The translations under genes and the position numbers were made by a program. The notes under the pieces were generated by a model that was not told the origin of the DNA, ran no database searches, and saw only the letters and a list, made by a program, of their open reading frames with translations. DNA of 10,816 nucleotides from Brumimicrobium sp965656195 (GTDB lineage: Bacteria > Bacteroidota > Bacteroidia > Flavobacteriales_D > Crocinitomicaceae), in the NCBI GenBank assembly GCA_965656195.1, contig CBFHJL010000095.1, forward strand, positions 1 to 10,816, read 5' to 3'. Of the stretch, positions 1 through 5,811 are shown in pieces; position 1 is the stretch's first letter, and each line of letters begins with the position of its first letter.

Positions 1-2
1 TA

Positions 3-80
3 TTGATCGCACGTGAGGCTATTTTACGTCGACCTAGACGAGAAACCATGATTATAACGGAAAGGAATCGCGTGATGTAA
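3..80 (+). CDS. C-terminal end of an unidentified gene (5' partial)
   Basis: This frame is open from the window edge to a TAA at 78-80, whereas the other two plus-strand frames meet stops within the first 15 bases. It encodes about 25 residues, rich in arginine and basic overall (LIAREAILRRPRRET then a short hydrophobic/polar tail ending in RVM). A strong intrinsic terminator lies 26 bases after the stop, which supports a real gene ending here. I do not recognise the protein from this tail and assign no function. The remainder lies to the left of the window. Confidence 0.6.
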   Translation: MIAREAILRRPRRETMIITERNRVM

Positions 81-106
81 ACCAAATAACAACTCTATTT
101 TGTACC

Positions 107-134
107 AGAGCGTCTGAAAACCAGACGCTCTTTT
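107..134 (+). terminator. Intrinsic terminator after the left-edge gene
   Basis: A perfect 10-bp stem (AGAGCGTCTG at 107-116 pairing with CAGACGCTCT at 122-131) has a 5-base loop AAAAC and runs into a T-rich tail (TTTT then CTATTT). This is a textbook rho-independent terminator for the plus-strand gene ending at 80. Because the loop side carries a run of A, it may work weakly in the other direction too, but no minus-strand gene approaches it. Confidence 0.9.
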
Positions 135-178
135 CTATTTCACTGATTATTTATATCATTAGAATATAACATGCCATT

Positions 179-208
179 TTGAGGGTCCTTTATTAAATAT
201 TATCTTTA
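179..208 (+). promoter_or_regulatory. Candidate Bacteroidota promoter for the small lipoprotein
   Basis: TTG at 179-181 (inside TTTTG) is followed after 19 bases by TATCTTTA at 201-208, which matches the Bacteroidota -7 consensus TAnnTTTG at all but the last base. The spacing fits the usual -33/-7 arrangement. Transcription would start near 213-216, leaving an untranslated leader of about 120 bases that contains the hairpin at 222-270. The region is AT-rich, so a chance match is possible. Confidence 0.35.
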
Positions 209-221
209 TCAACATTGTGTA

Positions 222-270
222 ACAAAGGTGTACAATACATACCGTATTGGCGAATATTGTACAGTTTTGT
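222..270 (+). promoter_or_regulatory. Long hairpin with alternative pairing in the lipoprotein leader
   Basis: TGTACAATA at 229-237 is perfectly complementary to TATTGTACA at 255-263. The stem extends outward with ACAAA (222-226) against TTTGT (266-270), separated by a two-base mismatch bulge. Inside it, CAATAC (233-238) can instead pair with GTATTG (244-249) around a 5-base loop. The two foldings exclude each other because both use 233-237. No T-run follows, so it is not a simple terminator. It could be a regulatory leader RNA or a protein-binding palindrome. It is unlike any named riboswitch that I recognise. Confidence 0.45.
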
Positions 271-322
271 AGTACATATAAATGAGTTAGAAACAATACC
301 ACATTCAAAATCACGTTCACAT

Positions 323-327
323 AGGAG
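323..327 (+). promoter_or_regulatory. Shine-Dalgarno-like AGGAG deciding the lipoprotein start
   Basis: AGGAG ends 10 bases before the ATG at 338. Most genes in this window lack such a motif, as is usual in Bacteroidota. Together with the signal peptide that begins exactly at this ATG, it favours 338 over the upstream in-frame ATG at 215. Confidence 0.4.
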
Positions 328-337
328 AGCCCAACCA

Positions 338-796
338 ATGAGAAATAAACTTTTATTTTTTTTCTTAATTATAATTCTGATTAGTTGCTCTAAATCTAAA
401 CACGAAAGAAGAGTTACTGATGGATTATGGTATATAGATGAGTACATTGTTGATGGTATAGATTCAACTCAATCAGCAGTACATGCAGAAATTAAAGGAT
501 ATAGGTTTAAAATAGAAAGCTCAAGAAAAAAAAGGCGTAAAAACACTTCGTTTGACAGGATATGCGCTGTTAGTGTAAATAATGAGGAGATCGATTTTGG
601 TCATTGGGGAGAAAGGGATAATAATAAAATGATGTTTATACCCGAATATGCATTTCTGGAAAACTTACCTTCTAAACCTTTCATAGACTGTGGGTGCTTC
701 CCGAGATATAATATTGAGTTTATTGATAAGAATGAGATGAAATACAAGATAACTTATGATGGAACTATTTACGAGCTAAAGTTTAGGAAGGACTGA
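338..796 (+). CDS. Small lipoprotein of unknown function
   Basis: A 152-residue protein with a clear lipoprotein signal: MRNK, a hydrophobic stretch FFFLIIILI, then the lipobox LISC with the lipidated cysteine at residue 17. The mature part begins with SKSKHERRVTDG and continues with a GLWYIDEYIVDG-type strand (about 29-40), a basic patch SSRKKRRK (61-68), and a CGC pair at 118-120 plus a third cysteine at 76. The end (YKITYDGTIYELKFRKD) looks like beta-strands, so a small beta-rich fold exposed to the periplasm or surface is likely. The same frame is open back to an ATG at 215, but that start would bury the signal peptide behind 41 unrelated residues, so 338 was chosen. It stands alone between terminators. 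I recognise no family and assign no function. Confidence 0.75.
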   Translation: MRNKLLFFFLIIILISCSKSKHERRVTDGLWYIDEYIVDGIDSTQSAVHAEIKGYRFKIESSRKKRRKNTSFDRICAVSVNNEEIDFGHWGERDNNKMMFIPEYAFLENLPSKPFIDCGCFPRYNIEFIDKNEMKYKITYDGTIYELKFRKD

Positions 797-814
797 AAGA
801 GTGTTTCTAACAAC

Positions 815-868
815 AAATAAACAAAATAGCGCCGATAGGGCTCAAGGTTTGCGCTACTTTGCTTATTT
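815..868. terminator. Bidirectional terminator between convergent genes
   Basis: AAATAAACAAAATAGCGC (815-832) and GCGCTACTTTGCTTATTT (851-868) are 18-base inverted arms with only two mismatches (both A opposite C) and an 18-base loop. The GC-rich core is at the loop end and A/T tracts flank it, giving a T-run (TTT, TTATTTT) after the core on the plus strand and the equivalent on the minus strand. It sits between a plus-strand stop at 796 and the minus-strand stop at 892, so it can terminate both genes. Confidence 0.7.
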
Positions 869-891
869 TAGACCGGTATGCGTATTTCTGA

Positions 892-1197
892 TTAATTAAC
901 CAAGTATCTTCCCCAAACCCCTAAACTTCTGAATATTGGCACTAATTCTTTTCCTTTCTCAGTTAGAGAATATTCTACTCTTGGAGGAACTTCTGGATAC
1001 GATTTTCTAATGACCAAACCAGCTTCTATCAATTCTGATAAATGAGACGTCAGCACTTTTCTTGAAATGCCTGGAATAACACAATCCAATTGCCCAAATC
1101 GTTTAGGAGAATTATTCAGTCTATGAATAATTATTGGCTTCCATTTTCCTCCAACAACTTTTAATGCTGCCGTTAAAGGACATTTAGTATAATCCAT
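892..1197 (-). CDS. HxlR-family winged-helix transcriptional regulator
   Basis: The 101-residue product is a complete HxlR/MarR-like winged helix-turn-helix protein. Visible family motifs in order: CPLTAALKVVGGKWKP (6-21), the RFGQLDCVIPGISRKVLTSHL recognition region (33-53), ELIEAGLVIRKSY (55-67), the wing EVPPRVEYSLTEKG (69-82), and the C-terminal helix ending LGVWGRYL (92-99). Members are small dimeric repressors or activators that sense thiol-reactive, aldehyde or oxidative stress. The N-terminal cysteine at residue 6 is the position used for sensing in YodB/HypR-type proteins, and there is a second cysteine at 39. The gene is divergent from the PEBP-like cluster starting at 1324 and shares its regulatory region, so it most likely regulates that cluster and itself. 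The inducer cannot be told from sequence. Confidence 0.95.
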   Translation of the reverse strand: MDYTKCPLTAALKVVGGKWKPIIIHRLNNSPKRFGQLDCVIPGISRKVLTSHLSELIEAGLVIRKSYPEVPPRVEYSLTEKGKELVPIFRSLGVWGRYLVN

Positions 1198-1221
1198 AAG
1201 CTTAACTTTTATTCACCATTT

Positions 1222-1237
1222 GTTACTAGTTGGTAAC
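1222..1237. promoter_or_regulatory. Candidate HxlR operator palindrome
   Basis: GTTAC at 1222-1226 and GTAAC at 1233-1237 form an inverted repeat with a 6-base spacer. It lies between the regulator's ATG (1197) and its candidate -7 box (1261-1268), so a protein bound here would sit just downstream of the regulator's transcription start. The same half-site recurs three more times to the right. The assignment to HxlR is inferred from position and from the small size of family operators. Confidence 0.5.
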
Positions 1238-1260
1238 CACTTTTTTAAGTAATTATATTA

Positions 1261-1268
1261 CAAAAGTA
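1261..1268 (-). promoter_or_regulatory. Candidate -7 box of the HxlR regulator
   Basis: Read on the minus strand, TACTTTTG is a full match to the Bacteroidota -7 consensus TAnnTTTG. It lies 63 bases upstream of the regulator's ATG. No TTG is found at the expected -33 distance, so the promoter may be weak or dependent on an activator. Confidence 0.4.
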
Positions 1269-1289
1269 ACGAAACGAAACTAATAACTG

Positions 1290-1297
1290 TAACTTTG
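1290..1297 (+). promoter_or_regulatory. Candidate -7 box of the PEBP-like operon
   Basis: TAACTTTG is a full match to TAnnTTTG and lies 26 bases before the ATG at 1324, a normal leader length. A good TTG at -33 is absent, and the box is overlapped by the GTAAC direct repeats. Both points suit a regulated promoter. Confidence 0.45.
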
Positions 1298-1323
1298 TGT
1301 AACAATTAAAAAAATAAATTAAA

Positions 1324-1932
1324 ATGAAAAAGAAATTACTAAAGAGAATACTCATCATTGTACCAAGTGTGTTGATCCTTGCTATCATAGCCAGGGTAGT
1401 ATTCGTAAACATGGATCAGAAAAATGAATTCGAATTCCACAGTACGCTCGAGAAAAGTATAAACCTATGGTCAGATGGTTTTGAGCAGAACAATCCAATA
1501 CCAACAGAATTTACAGGTTTAGGGGCTGAGTTATCTCCATCTCTACATTGGGACAATTTGCCGTCAGGAACAAAGTCTTTGATGATTACTACTGTCGATT
1601 ATGATGGACCCTCACCTAATTTTAAGTTAATGACTATTGACCATTGGGTTATGTATAACATCAATCCGAGTATTAATCATATTGACAAAGCCATAAAAGT
1701 TGAAGCGTTGGAAAAAGAAGGAATCAACTTTGGTCTAAACGTTAATGGTGAAACTGGTTATGTTGGTCCTAATCCTCCTATGGGAGAGCACAAATATTAT
1801 TTTAGAATTTACGCGCTATCTATTCCTTCTGTTGATTTGATTAAACCGTCAAGAGCGGATTTAATGGAAAAAGTGAAGGATAATATTCTTGCATATGGAG
1901 AATTAATCGGTACTTATAAAATTGAGGACTAA
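1324..1932 (+). CDS. Membrane-anchored PEBP / YbhB-YbcL-like protein
   Basis: A 202-residue protein whose residues from about 48 onward form a full phosphatidylethanolamine-binding-protein domain of the bacterial YbhB/YbcL (Raf kinase inhibitor-like) type. Signatures: SPSLHWDNLPSGTKSLMI (71-88), the DYDGPSP loop (92-98, equivalent of the DPDAP anion-pocket motif), DHWVMYNI (106-113), and GYVGPNPPMGEH followed by YYFRIYAL (145-165). The N-terminus (MKKKLLKR, then about 20 hydrophobic residues to VVFVN) is a membrane anchor or uncleaved signal with no lipobox, placing the domain outside the cytoplasmic membrane. Bacterial PEBP-like proteins have no well-settled function; small-ligand or lipid binding is the usual suggestion. 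It is the first gene of a three-gene cluster: its TAA is directly followed by the ATG of the next gene. An HxlR regulator is divergent from it. Confidence 0.92.
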   Translation: MKKKLLKRILIIVPSVLILAIIARVVFVNMDQKNEFEFHSTLEKSINLWSDGFEQNNPIPTEFTGLGAELSPSLHWDNLPSGTKSLMITTVDYDGPSPNFKLMTIDHWVMYNINPSINHIDKAIKVEALEKEGINFGLNVNGETGYVGPNPPMGEHKYYFRIYALSIPSVDLIKPSRADLMEKVKDNILAYGELIGTYKIED

Positions 1933-3144
1933 ATGAAAAAAGTAAAAAAAGCAATAATGATGGCTCTTTCATTACTAGGGGTTACCATGGCCAATGGCCA
2001 GACCATAAATTCTCTAGGAACTATGGTTTTTAATGACGAAGGAATACTTTTCATAGGTGACAATATTTCGGGATCTATTCTTGCATTCGACTTTAAAAGC
2101 GAAAAGCAGCAGAAGAAGAACTTTGAAATCAACATCTATAATATTGATGCTCGAATCGCTTCTGTATTGGGCACTGCACCTGCTAGTGTGCAAGTCAATG
2201 ATGTAGCCGTCCATCCTAAAAGTGGTGAAGTATATCTTTCTGTAACGCGAGGGCACGGTTTAGATGCTTTGCCTGCTCTTTTAAAAGTGGATTCCACCAA
2301 TCAATTGACTGTCATCGACATATCCCAAGAGACTGTTACGTCACAATCGCTTTCGAAGCTCCCAAGCATAGAAAGCAAAATAGGATTAAGAGGTACGGCC
2401 AGATCAGCTCCTACCCCAAAGGAAGTTGCGAAATCTCAACGTTCATTGCGCACGTTAGCTATAGTTGCGATGGAATATCACAATGGAGAGTTGTTTGTGG
2501 CAGGTATCAGCAATGAAGAATTCTGTTCTGTCCTTCGCAGAATGCCTTACCCTTTTGATGGGACAGAAAATATCAGCAATATCGAAATGTACCACATAGT
2601 GCACGATAGCTATGAAACACGTGCTCCTATCCGATCAATGTCCGTTCAAACTATTGATGGCAGCGATCATTTGGTGGCAGCCTACACCTGCAGTCCTCTT
2701 GTTTTAATTCCTTTGGAAGAATTGCAGGATGGTCAAAAAGTGAAAGCGAAAACCGTTGGAGACATGGGTAATGGTCAGCCCATTGATATGGTTCCATTCA
2801 AAATGAAAGGTGAAGCGATGCTTTTCGTAACCAACAACAGCAGAAGCCCAATGGTAATTCCTTTGAAAGGGCTTAATGGTGCCAAGGCCGTTACAAAGGC
2901 CGATTTTGAGAGAGGTCCCAAACTGGATGTAAACCCAATAATGCCGTATGGGCCTATTGGAAAGCCCGTGATGTTTTCGGGTGCATCGCTGCGCATTGAT
3001 CTACTCAACGACTCCCATTTTATTTCCCTCAATAGAGATTTTGAAACAGGAAGCTTGGATTTGATTAGCTTGAATTCGTTTGTACCATTCAAGTTGCACA
3101 ACATTGTAGGACAAAAGGATGTGCCTGTTCAAAAGCAGAAATAA
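1933..3144 (+). CDS. Secreted beta-propeller-like protein of unknown function
   Basis: A 403-residue protein with a signal peptide (MKKVKKAIMMALSLLGVTMANGQ, cleavage near 23). The mature part shows recurring strand patterns like YncE/SMP-30-type propeller blades: MVFNDEGILFIGDNISGSI (31-49), VNDVAVHPKSGEVYLSV (88-104) then ALLKVD, MEYHNGELFVAGISN (180-194), DHLVAAYTCSPLVLIPLEEL (245-264), and AMLFVTNNSRSPMVIPLKGL (295-314). Cysteines at 198 and 253 could form a disulphide. No catalytic signature is evident, so a binding or scaffold role in the periplasm or at the surface is the most that can be inferred. It begins immediately after the PEBP stop codon and its last 26 bases overlap the next gene, which implies co-translation with both neighbours. 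Confidence 0.8.
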   Translation: MKKVKKAIMMALSLLGVTMANGQTINSLGTMVFNDEGILFIGDNISGSILAFDFKSEKQQKKNFEINIYNIDARIASVLGTAPASVQVNDVAVHPKSGEVYLSVTRGHGLDALPALLKVDSTNQLTVIDISQETVTSQSLSKLPSIESKIGLRGTARSAPTPKEVAKSQRSLRTLAIVAMEYHNGELFVAGISNEEFCSVLRRMPYPFDGTENISNIEMYHIVHDSYETRAPIRSMSVQTIDGSDHLVAAYTCSPLVLIPLEELQDGQKVKAKTVGDMGNGQPIDMVPFKMKGEAMLFVTNNSRSPMVIPLKGLNGAKAVTKADFERGPKLDVNPIMPYGPIGKPVMFSGASLRIDLLNDSHFISLNRDFETGSLDLISLNSFVPFKLHNIVGQKDVPVQKQK

Positions 3145-4249
3145 GGTGAATCATTTATCTTTAATAGTGCTTTTAATCATTACTACATCTATGAATATGT
3201 TAGCTCAATCGACACCTAATTTGTCTTTTCCCGAAAAGCCTGATGGCGTTATCCGGTGGAATATTTCGGAATTTTCAAAAATAAGTGGAGCGAATTTGGG
3301 TTATGATGAATTGGCTGTTTTCGTAACAAATACAACTGGCGAAAACAGCTCAATTCCTGTTCAGGGAACATTCTCTTACAGTTCGAATGACTTAATTTTT
3401 ACTCCTTATTATCCATTTGAGAAAGGATTGACTTATACTGTCAGAGTAAAGGATGTCAATACAGGCAAATACTTCAATAGCGATTTTGTGCTGGAGTCAA
3501 TTGAAAAACAAGATGTTGCTAAGCTCTTGCACATATATCCATCGGCTGAACTGTTGCCAGAGAATTTATTAAGATTCTATCTCTACTTCAATTCTCCCAT
3601 GAAACAAGGTGAGGCACTTAAACATATCCACTTAGTTGATTCAAGAGGAAACAAAGACACTCAAGCATTTATGCAATTCAAGCAAGAATTGTGGAGTCCT
3701 GATGGAAAACGTCTAACACTACTCTTCGACCCTGGGCGTATTAAAAGAGGAGTTTCCACTAATCTAGAACTGGGACCCGCACTTCTCCATGGAAATACCT
3801 ACCAACTAGTAATTTCAGGAGCGTGGCAAGATGTATATGGTCAAAATCTTGATGCGACCGAAAAAATGACTTTCAAAGTCGGAGCAGCATATCGAACAGC
3901 CATCGATATTAGCAATTGGAATGTGAATGAACCCGAAGTAGAAAGTACGAAACCTTTAACCATCCAATTGGACAGAATCATGGATCATGCCCTAGTTCAA
4001 TCGATGTTACAAATTAAATACGAAGAAAATCAGAACATAAAGGGCAGTTGGGAAATTTCTGAAAGTGAATCAGTTCTATTTTTCACCCCTGTTGAAAAAT
4101 GGCAAAAGGGGAACTACGAAATTGTATTAGACAGTGGCCTTGAAGATGTCACTGGAAATAATCTTAATAGTTTACTGGACGACCAGCTCAAGCCAGAACA
4201 AAGCACTCTGAGAAAGACCAGTTTCAGCATCAAGTTTGAAATAAATTAA
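3119..4249 (+). CDS. Secreted protein with Ig-like (SbsA/Big_5-type) domains
   Basis: A 376-residue protein with a signal peptide (MCLFKSRNK, hydrophobic LSLIVLLIITTSMNMLAQ, cleavage near 30). Three beta-rich Ig-like units can be traced: about 42-125 (NDLIFTPYYPFEKGLTYTVRVKD), 138-255 (LLRFYLYFNSPMKQGEAL ... LTLLFDPGRIKRGV ... HGNTYQLVIS), and 262-375 (LTIQLDRIMDHALV ... VLFFTPVEKWQKGNYEIVLD). The pattern 'strand, N-S-P-M, ... P...F..G..Y.L.V' is typical of bacterial SbsA Ig-like domains. The WSPDGKRLTLLFDPGRIKRG segment (192-211) looks like a family-specific signature. The ATG at 3119 is kept because it gives a full signal peptide; a GTG at 3146, just after the upstream stop, would remove its basic N-region. 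The gene overlaps the propeller-like gene by 26 bases, so the products probably act together. Function unknown. Confidence 0.82.
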   Translation: MCLFKSRNKVNHLSLIVLLIITTSMNMLAQSTPNLSFPEKPDGVIRWNISEFSKISGANLGYDELAVFVTNTTGENSSIPVQGTFSYSSNDLIFTPYYPFEKGLTYTVRVKDVNTGKYFNSDFVLESIEKQDVAKLLHIYPSAELLPENLLRFYLYFNSPMKQGEALKHIHLVDSRGNKDTQAFMQFKQELWSPDGKRLTLLFDPGRIKRGVSTNLELGPALLHGNTYQLVISGAWQDVYGQNLDATEKMTFKVGAAYRTAIDISNWNVNEPEVESTKPLTIQLDRIMDHALVQSMLQIKYEENQNIKGSWEISESESVLFFTPVEKWQKGNYEIVLDSGLEDVTGNNLNSLLDDQLKPEQSTLRKTSFSIKFEIN

Positions 4250-4332
4250 TTACTTCAATTGGAGGTATTCCGTGGTTTTCAAACGTTAGCTATTTAGTAC
4301 AAATAAACATAAACTAACCGTCACCAAATCCA

Positions 4333-5763
4333 CTACCACTCCACAAACTCCTTCACAAAAAACTCTCCTTGTGAACCACCCCATTCCACTGCAGTGAATC
4401 CTTTACGCTCTGGACGCTGCGGAAGCACTTGCTCCTCCAACTTTATAGGTGCCTCCAATGGCTCAACCAACATCATGATGCGGATCAATTGATCTGGTTT
4501 TGGAGAAATATTCAGTTGCGAAACTTTCTCGTACTCATCTTCGGCAAAGTAAACTGCATTGTATGGAGATTGTTCCATTTTCGGTAGCCAGTATATAATG
4601 AACTCATTTGCTTCTTTATCATTAAGTCCAAGCTGGTAAAGCTTCTCCTCCAAAAACTCTTGTGCATTCTCTTTAGAAACTACATACCCTTCGGTTAAGT
4701 TTTTTGCAATGGCTGGACCTTCAGTTTCCCAGAATAGACAGTAATAATTACGATCGTTGTATTCCATCATACCATTAGGAGCTGCTGTTACGTTCCAACC
4801 TGACAAAGCATCATATTTTGGATAGTCGTATGCAATCTGATGATCTTCCTGCAAGGTCAATTGCACATTTACATCCATTGTATCTTCTGGATATAAATAA
4901 AGTACTGGCTTTTCAGCCATGAAGTTACGGAAATCACCACTAGTAATTTGATGCGTAATTCCCAATTTCAGGTATAGAAATTCATTCTTCACACGAACTG
5001 GTCGAGGAGTACCATAATTAGATGTCTCATAAAAATCTTCATCCTGAGGATAAAAATGATCATCTGTCAAGTGGCCTTGAAGACTACTCATGTATTCTCT
5101 TCGAACAAAATCATTAATACTTTGCAGCTGATAACCGACACTTAATGAAAGTGATGAACTATGATTAAATTGCCAACGCACTCCAGTAGCTAACTCACCA
5201 GAGAAAACGAAATTAGTTTGTTTAATTTTTGGACCGCTATGTGTGGAGTCGGCAAAGTTCATCGACCAGCTGAATGAATTTTTCATTCTGTAAATTCCTA
5301 CGCCAATTTCCCCTCGACCAAAGAAATATAAGTTTCTGTAATTCCAAAAAGAGTAATCTGCAAATAAGTTAACGTTAAAATAGCGAACACTTCTTTTGTA
5401 TGTCCAATCAACATCTGGCACATAAAACTGCGTTGAGTTCAGTTCTCGTGTGTACTCGTTTACGCCCTTGAACAATCGTTGCCATCTGAAGCTACCTCCC
5501 ACTTGTAAAGGTCGAAACTCACTAAAGTTATATGCAGCATCAACAAAGCCTCCTAAACTTGGAGTATACCATTCTCTCAGTAATGGCTGATGAACTATAC
5601 TCGGATCATTAGCGTATTTCTTCGATGATAAAACTCCATTCGTTGGAACCGCCGAGAACGGACCAATGGAGAAATGCATTCCCTTCGGAATAAAATAATA
5701 GTTGTCCTGCCCTTGCGAAAGGAGACTGATTGATAAAACAAGTGTTAGAAGTAGATTTCTCAT
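4333..5763 (-). CDS. Outer-membrane barrel fused to a conserved KPVLYLYP/VEWGG domain
   Basis: A 476-residue protein with signal peptide MRNLLLTLVLSISLLSQGQ. Residues about 27-275 have alternating-polarity strands typical of small outer-membrane or porin-like barrels (RYFNVNLFADYSFW, NLYFFGRGEIGVGIYRM, FSGELATGVRWQFN, SLSLSVGYQLQSIND, EFLYLKLGITHQI). A separate domain follows from about 284: KPVLYLYPEDTMDVNVQLTL, then DYPKYDALSGWNVTAAPNG (313-331), YYCLFWETEG (340-349), FLEEKLYQLGLNDKEANEFI (370-389), YWLPKM (391-396), and GFTAVEWGG (455-463). I recall this KPV-YLYP...GLN-KE--EF--YWLP domain as a conserved, uncharacterised module of secreted and wall proteins in several bacterial phyla; I cannot name its family with certainty. 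It is the last of three minus-strand genes, 48 bases after the TerC-like gene, and probably has its own promoter. The intergenic stretch 4250-4332 beyond its stop holds only a weak 5-bp hairpin. Confidence 0.8.
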   Translation of the reverse strand: MRNLLLTLVLSISLLSQGQDNYYFIPKGMHFSIGPFSAVPTNGVLSSKKYANDPSIVHQPLLREWYTPSLGGFVDAAYNFSEFRPLQVGGSFRWQRLFKGVNEYTRELNSTQFYVPDVDWTYKRSVRYFNVNLFADYSFWNYRNLYFFGRGEIGVGIYRMKNSFSWSMNFADSTHSGPKIKQTNFVFSGELATGVRWQFNHSSSLSLSVGYQLQSINDFVRREYMSSLQGHLTDDHFYPQDEDFYETSNYGTPRPVRVKNEFLYLKLGITHQITSGDFRNFMAEKPVLYLYPEDTMDVNVQLTLQEDHQIAYDYPKYDALSGWNVTAAPNGMMEYNDRNYYCLFWETEGPAIAKNLTEGYVVSKENAQEFLEEKLYQLGLNDKEANEFIIYWLPKMEQSPYNAVYFAEDEYEKVSQLNISPKPDQLIRIMMLVEPLEAPIKLEEQVLPQRPERKGFTAVEWGGSQGEFFVKEFVEW

Positions 5764-5767
5764 ATGT

Positions 5768-5798
5768 CAAAGATTTGCAGTTAACAAATAATTAACAA
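5768..5798 (-). promoter_or_regulatory. Candidate promoter of the barrel-fusion gene, nearly leaderless
   Basis: On the minus strand, TTG (complement of 5796-5798) is followed after 20 bases by AATCTTTG (complement of 5768-5775), a seven-of-eight match to TAnnTTTG. Only four bases (ACAT) separate the box from the ATG at 5763, so transcription would begin at or next to the start codon. Confidence 0.3.
5781..5798. repeat. TTAACAA direct repeat, 11-base period
   Basis: TTAACAA occurs at 5781-5787 and 5792-5798, one DNA helical turn apart, between the TerC-like stop and the barrel-fusion start. The copies lie in the -10 to -33 part of the candidate promoter and could be a binding site, although the region is AT-rich and very short. 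Confidence 0.35.
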
Positions 5799-5811
5799 AA
5801 TGCGTACCAAT

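Larger units (their letters stand above)
1258..1303. promoter_or_regulatory. Cluster of GTAAC half-sites over both divergent -7 boxes
   Basis: TTAC-AAAA-GTAA (1258-1269) is an inverted pair that covers the minus-strand -7 box. GTAAC at 1289-1293 and GTAAC at 1299-1303 are direct repeats exactly 10 bases apart that cover the plus-strand -7 box. Such placement suits a repressor that blocks both promoters. A pair of GAAAC repeats (1271-1280) sits between the two boxes. Confidence 0.45.

Noticed and set aside
217..291. Possible integron attC site (GTGTAAC ... GTTAGAA around a palindrome)
   Set aside because: The end boxes do not match RYYYAAC and GTTRRRY and are not complementary to each other. 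The hairpin is placed asymmetrically between them, and no integrase or cassette array is present.
215..337. In-frame N-terminal extension of the small lipoprotein starting at the ATG at 215
   Set aside because: It would place 41 unrelated residues before a perfect lipoprotein signal peptide. It also overlaps the hairpin, and the AGGAG motif supports the ATG at 338.
193..447. Open frame of 84 codons on the minus strand
   Set aside because: It overlaps the promoter, leader and signal-peptide region of the lipoprotein gene, has no recognisable domain, and looks like a shadow frame in AT-rich DNA.
3146..3148. GTG start for the Ig-like protein directly after the upstream stop
   Set aside because: It would remove the basic region (KSRNK) of the signal peptide; the ATG at 3119 gives a complete signal peptide, and overlapping starts are common in operons.
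4250..4332. Terminator between the convergent Ig-like and barrel-fusion genes
   Set aside because: Only a 5-bp GTTAG/CTAAC pairing with a 24-base loop and a weak inner TATTT/AAATA pairing can be found; this is too weak to call.
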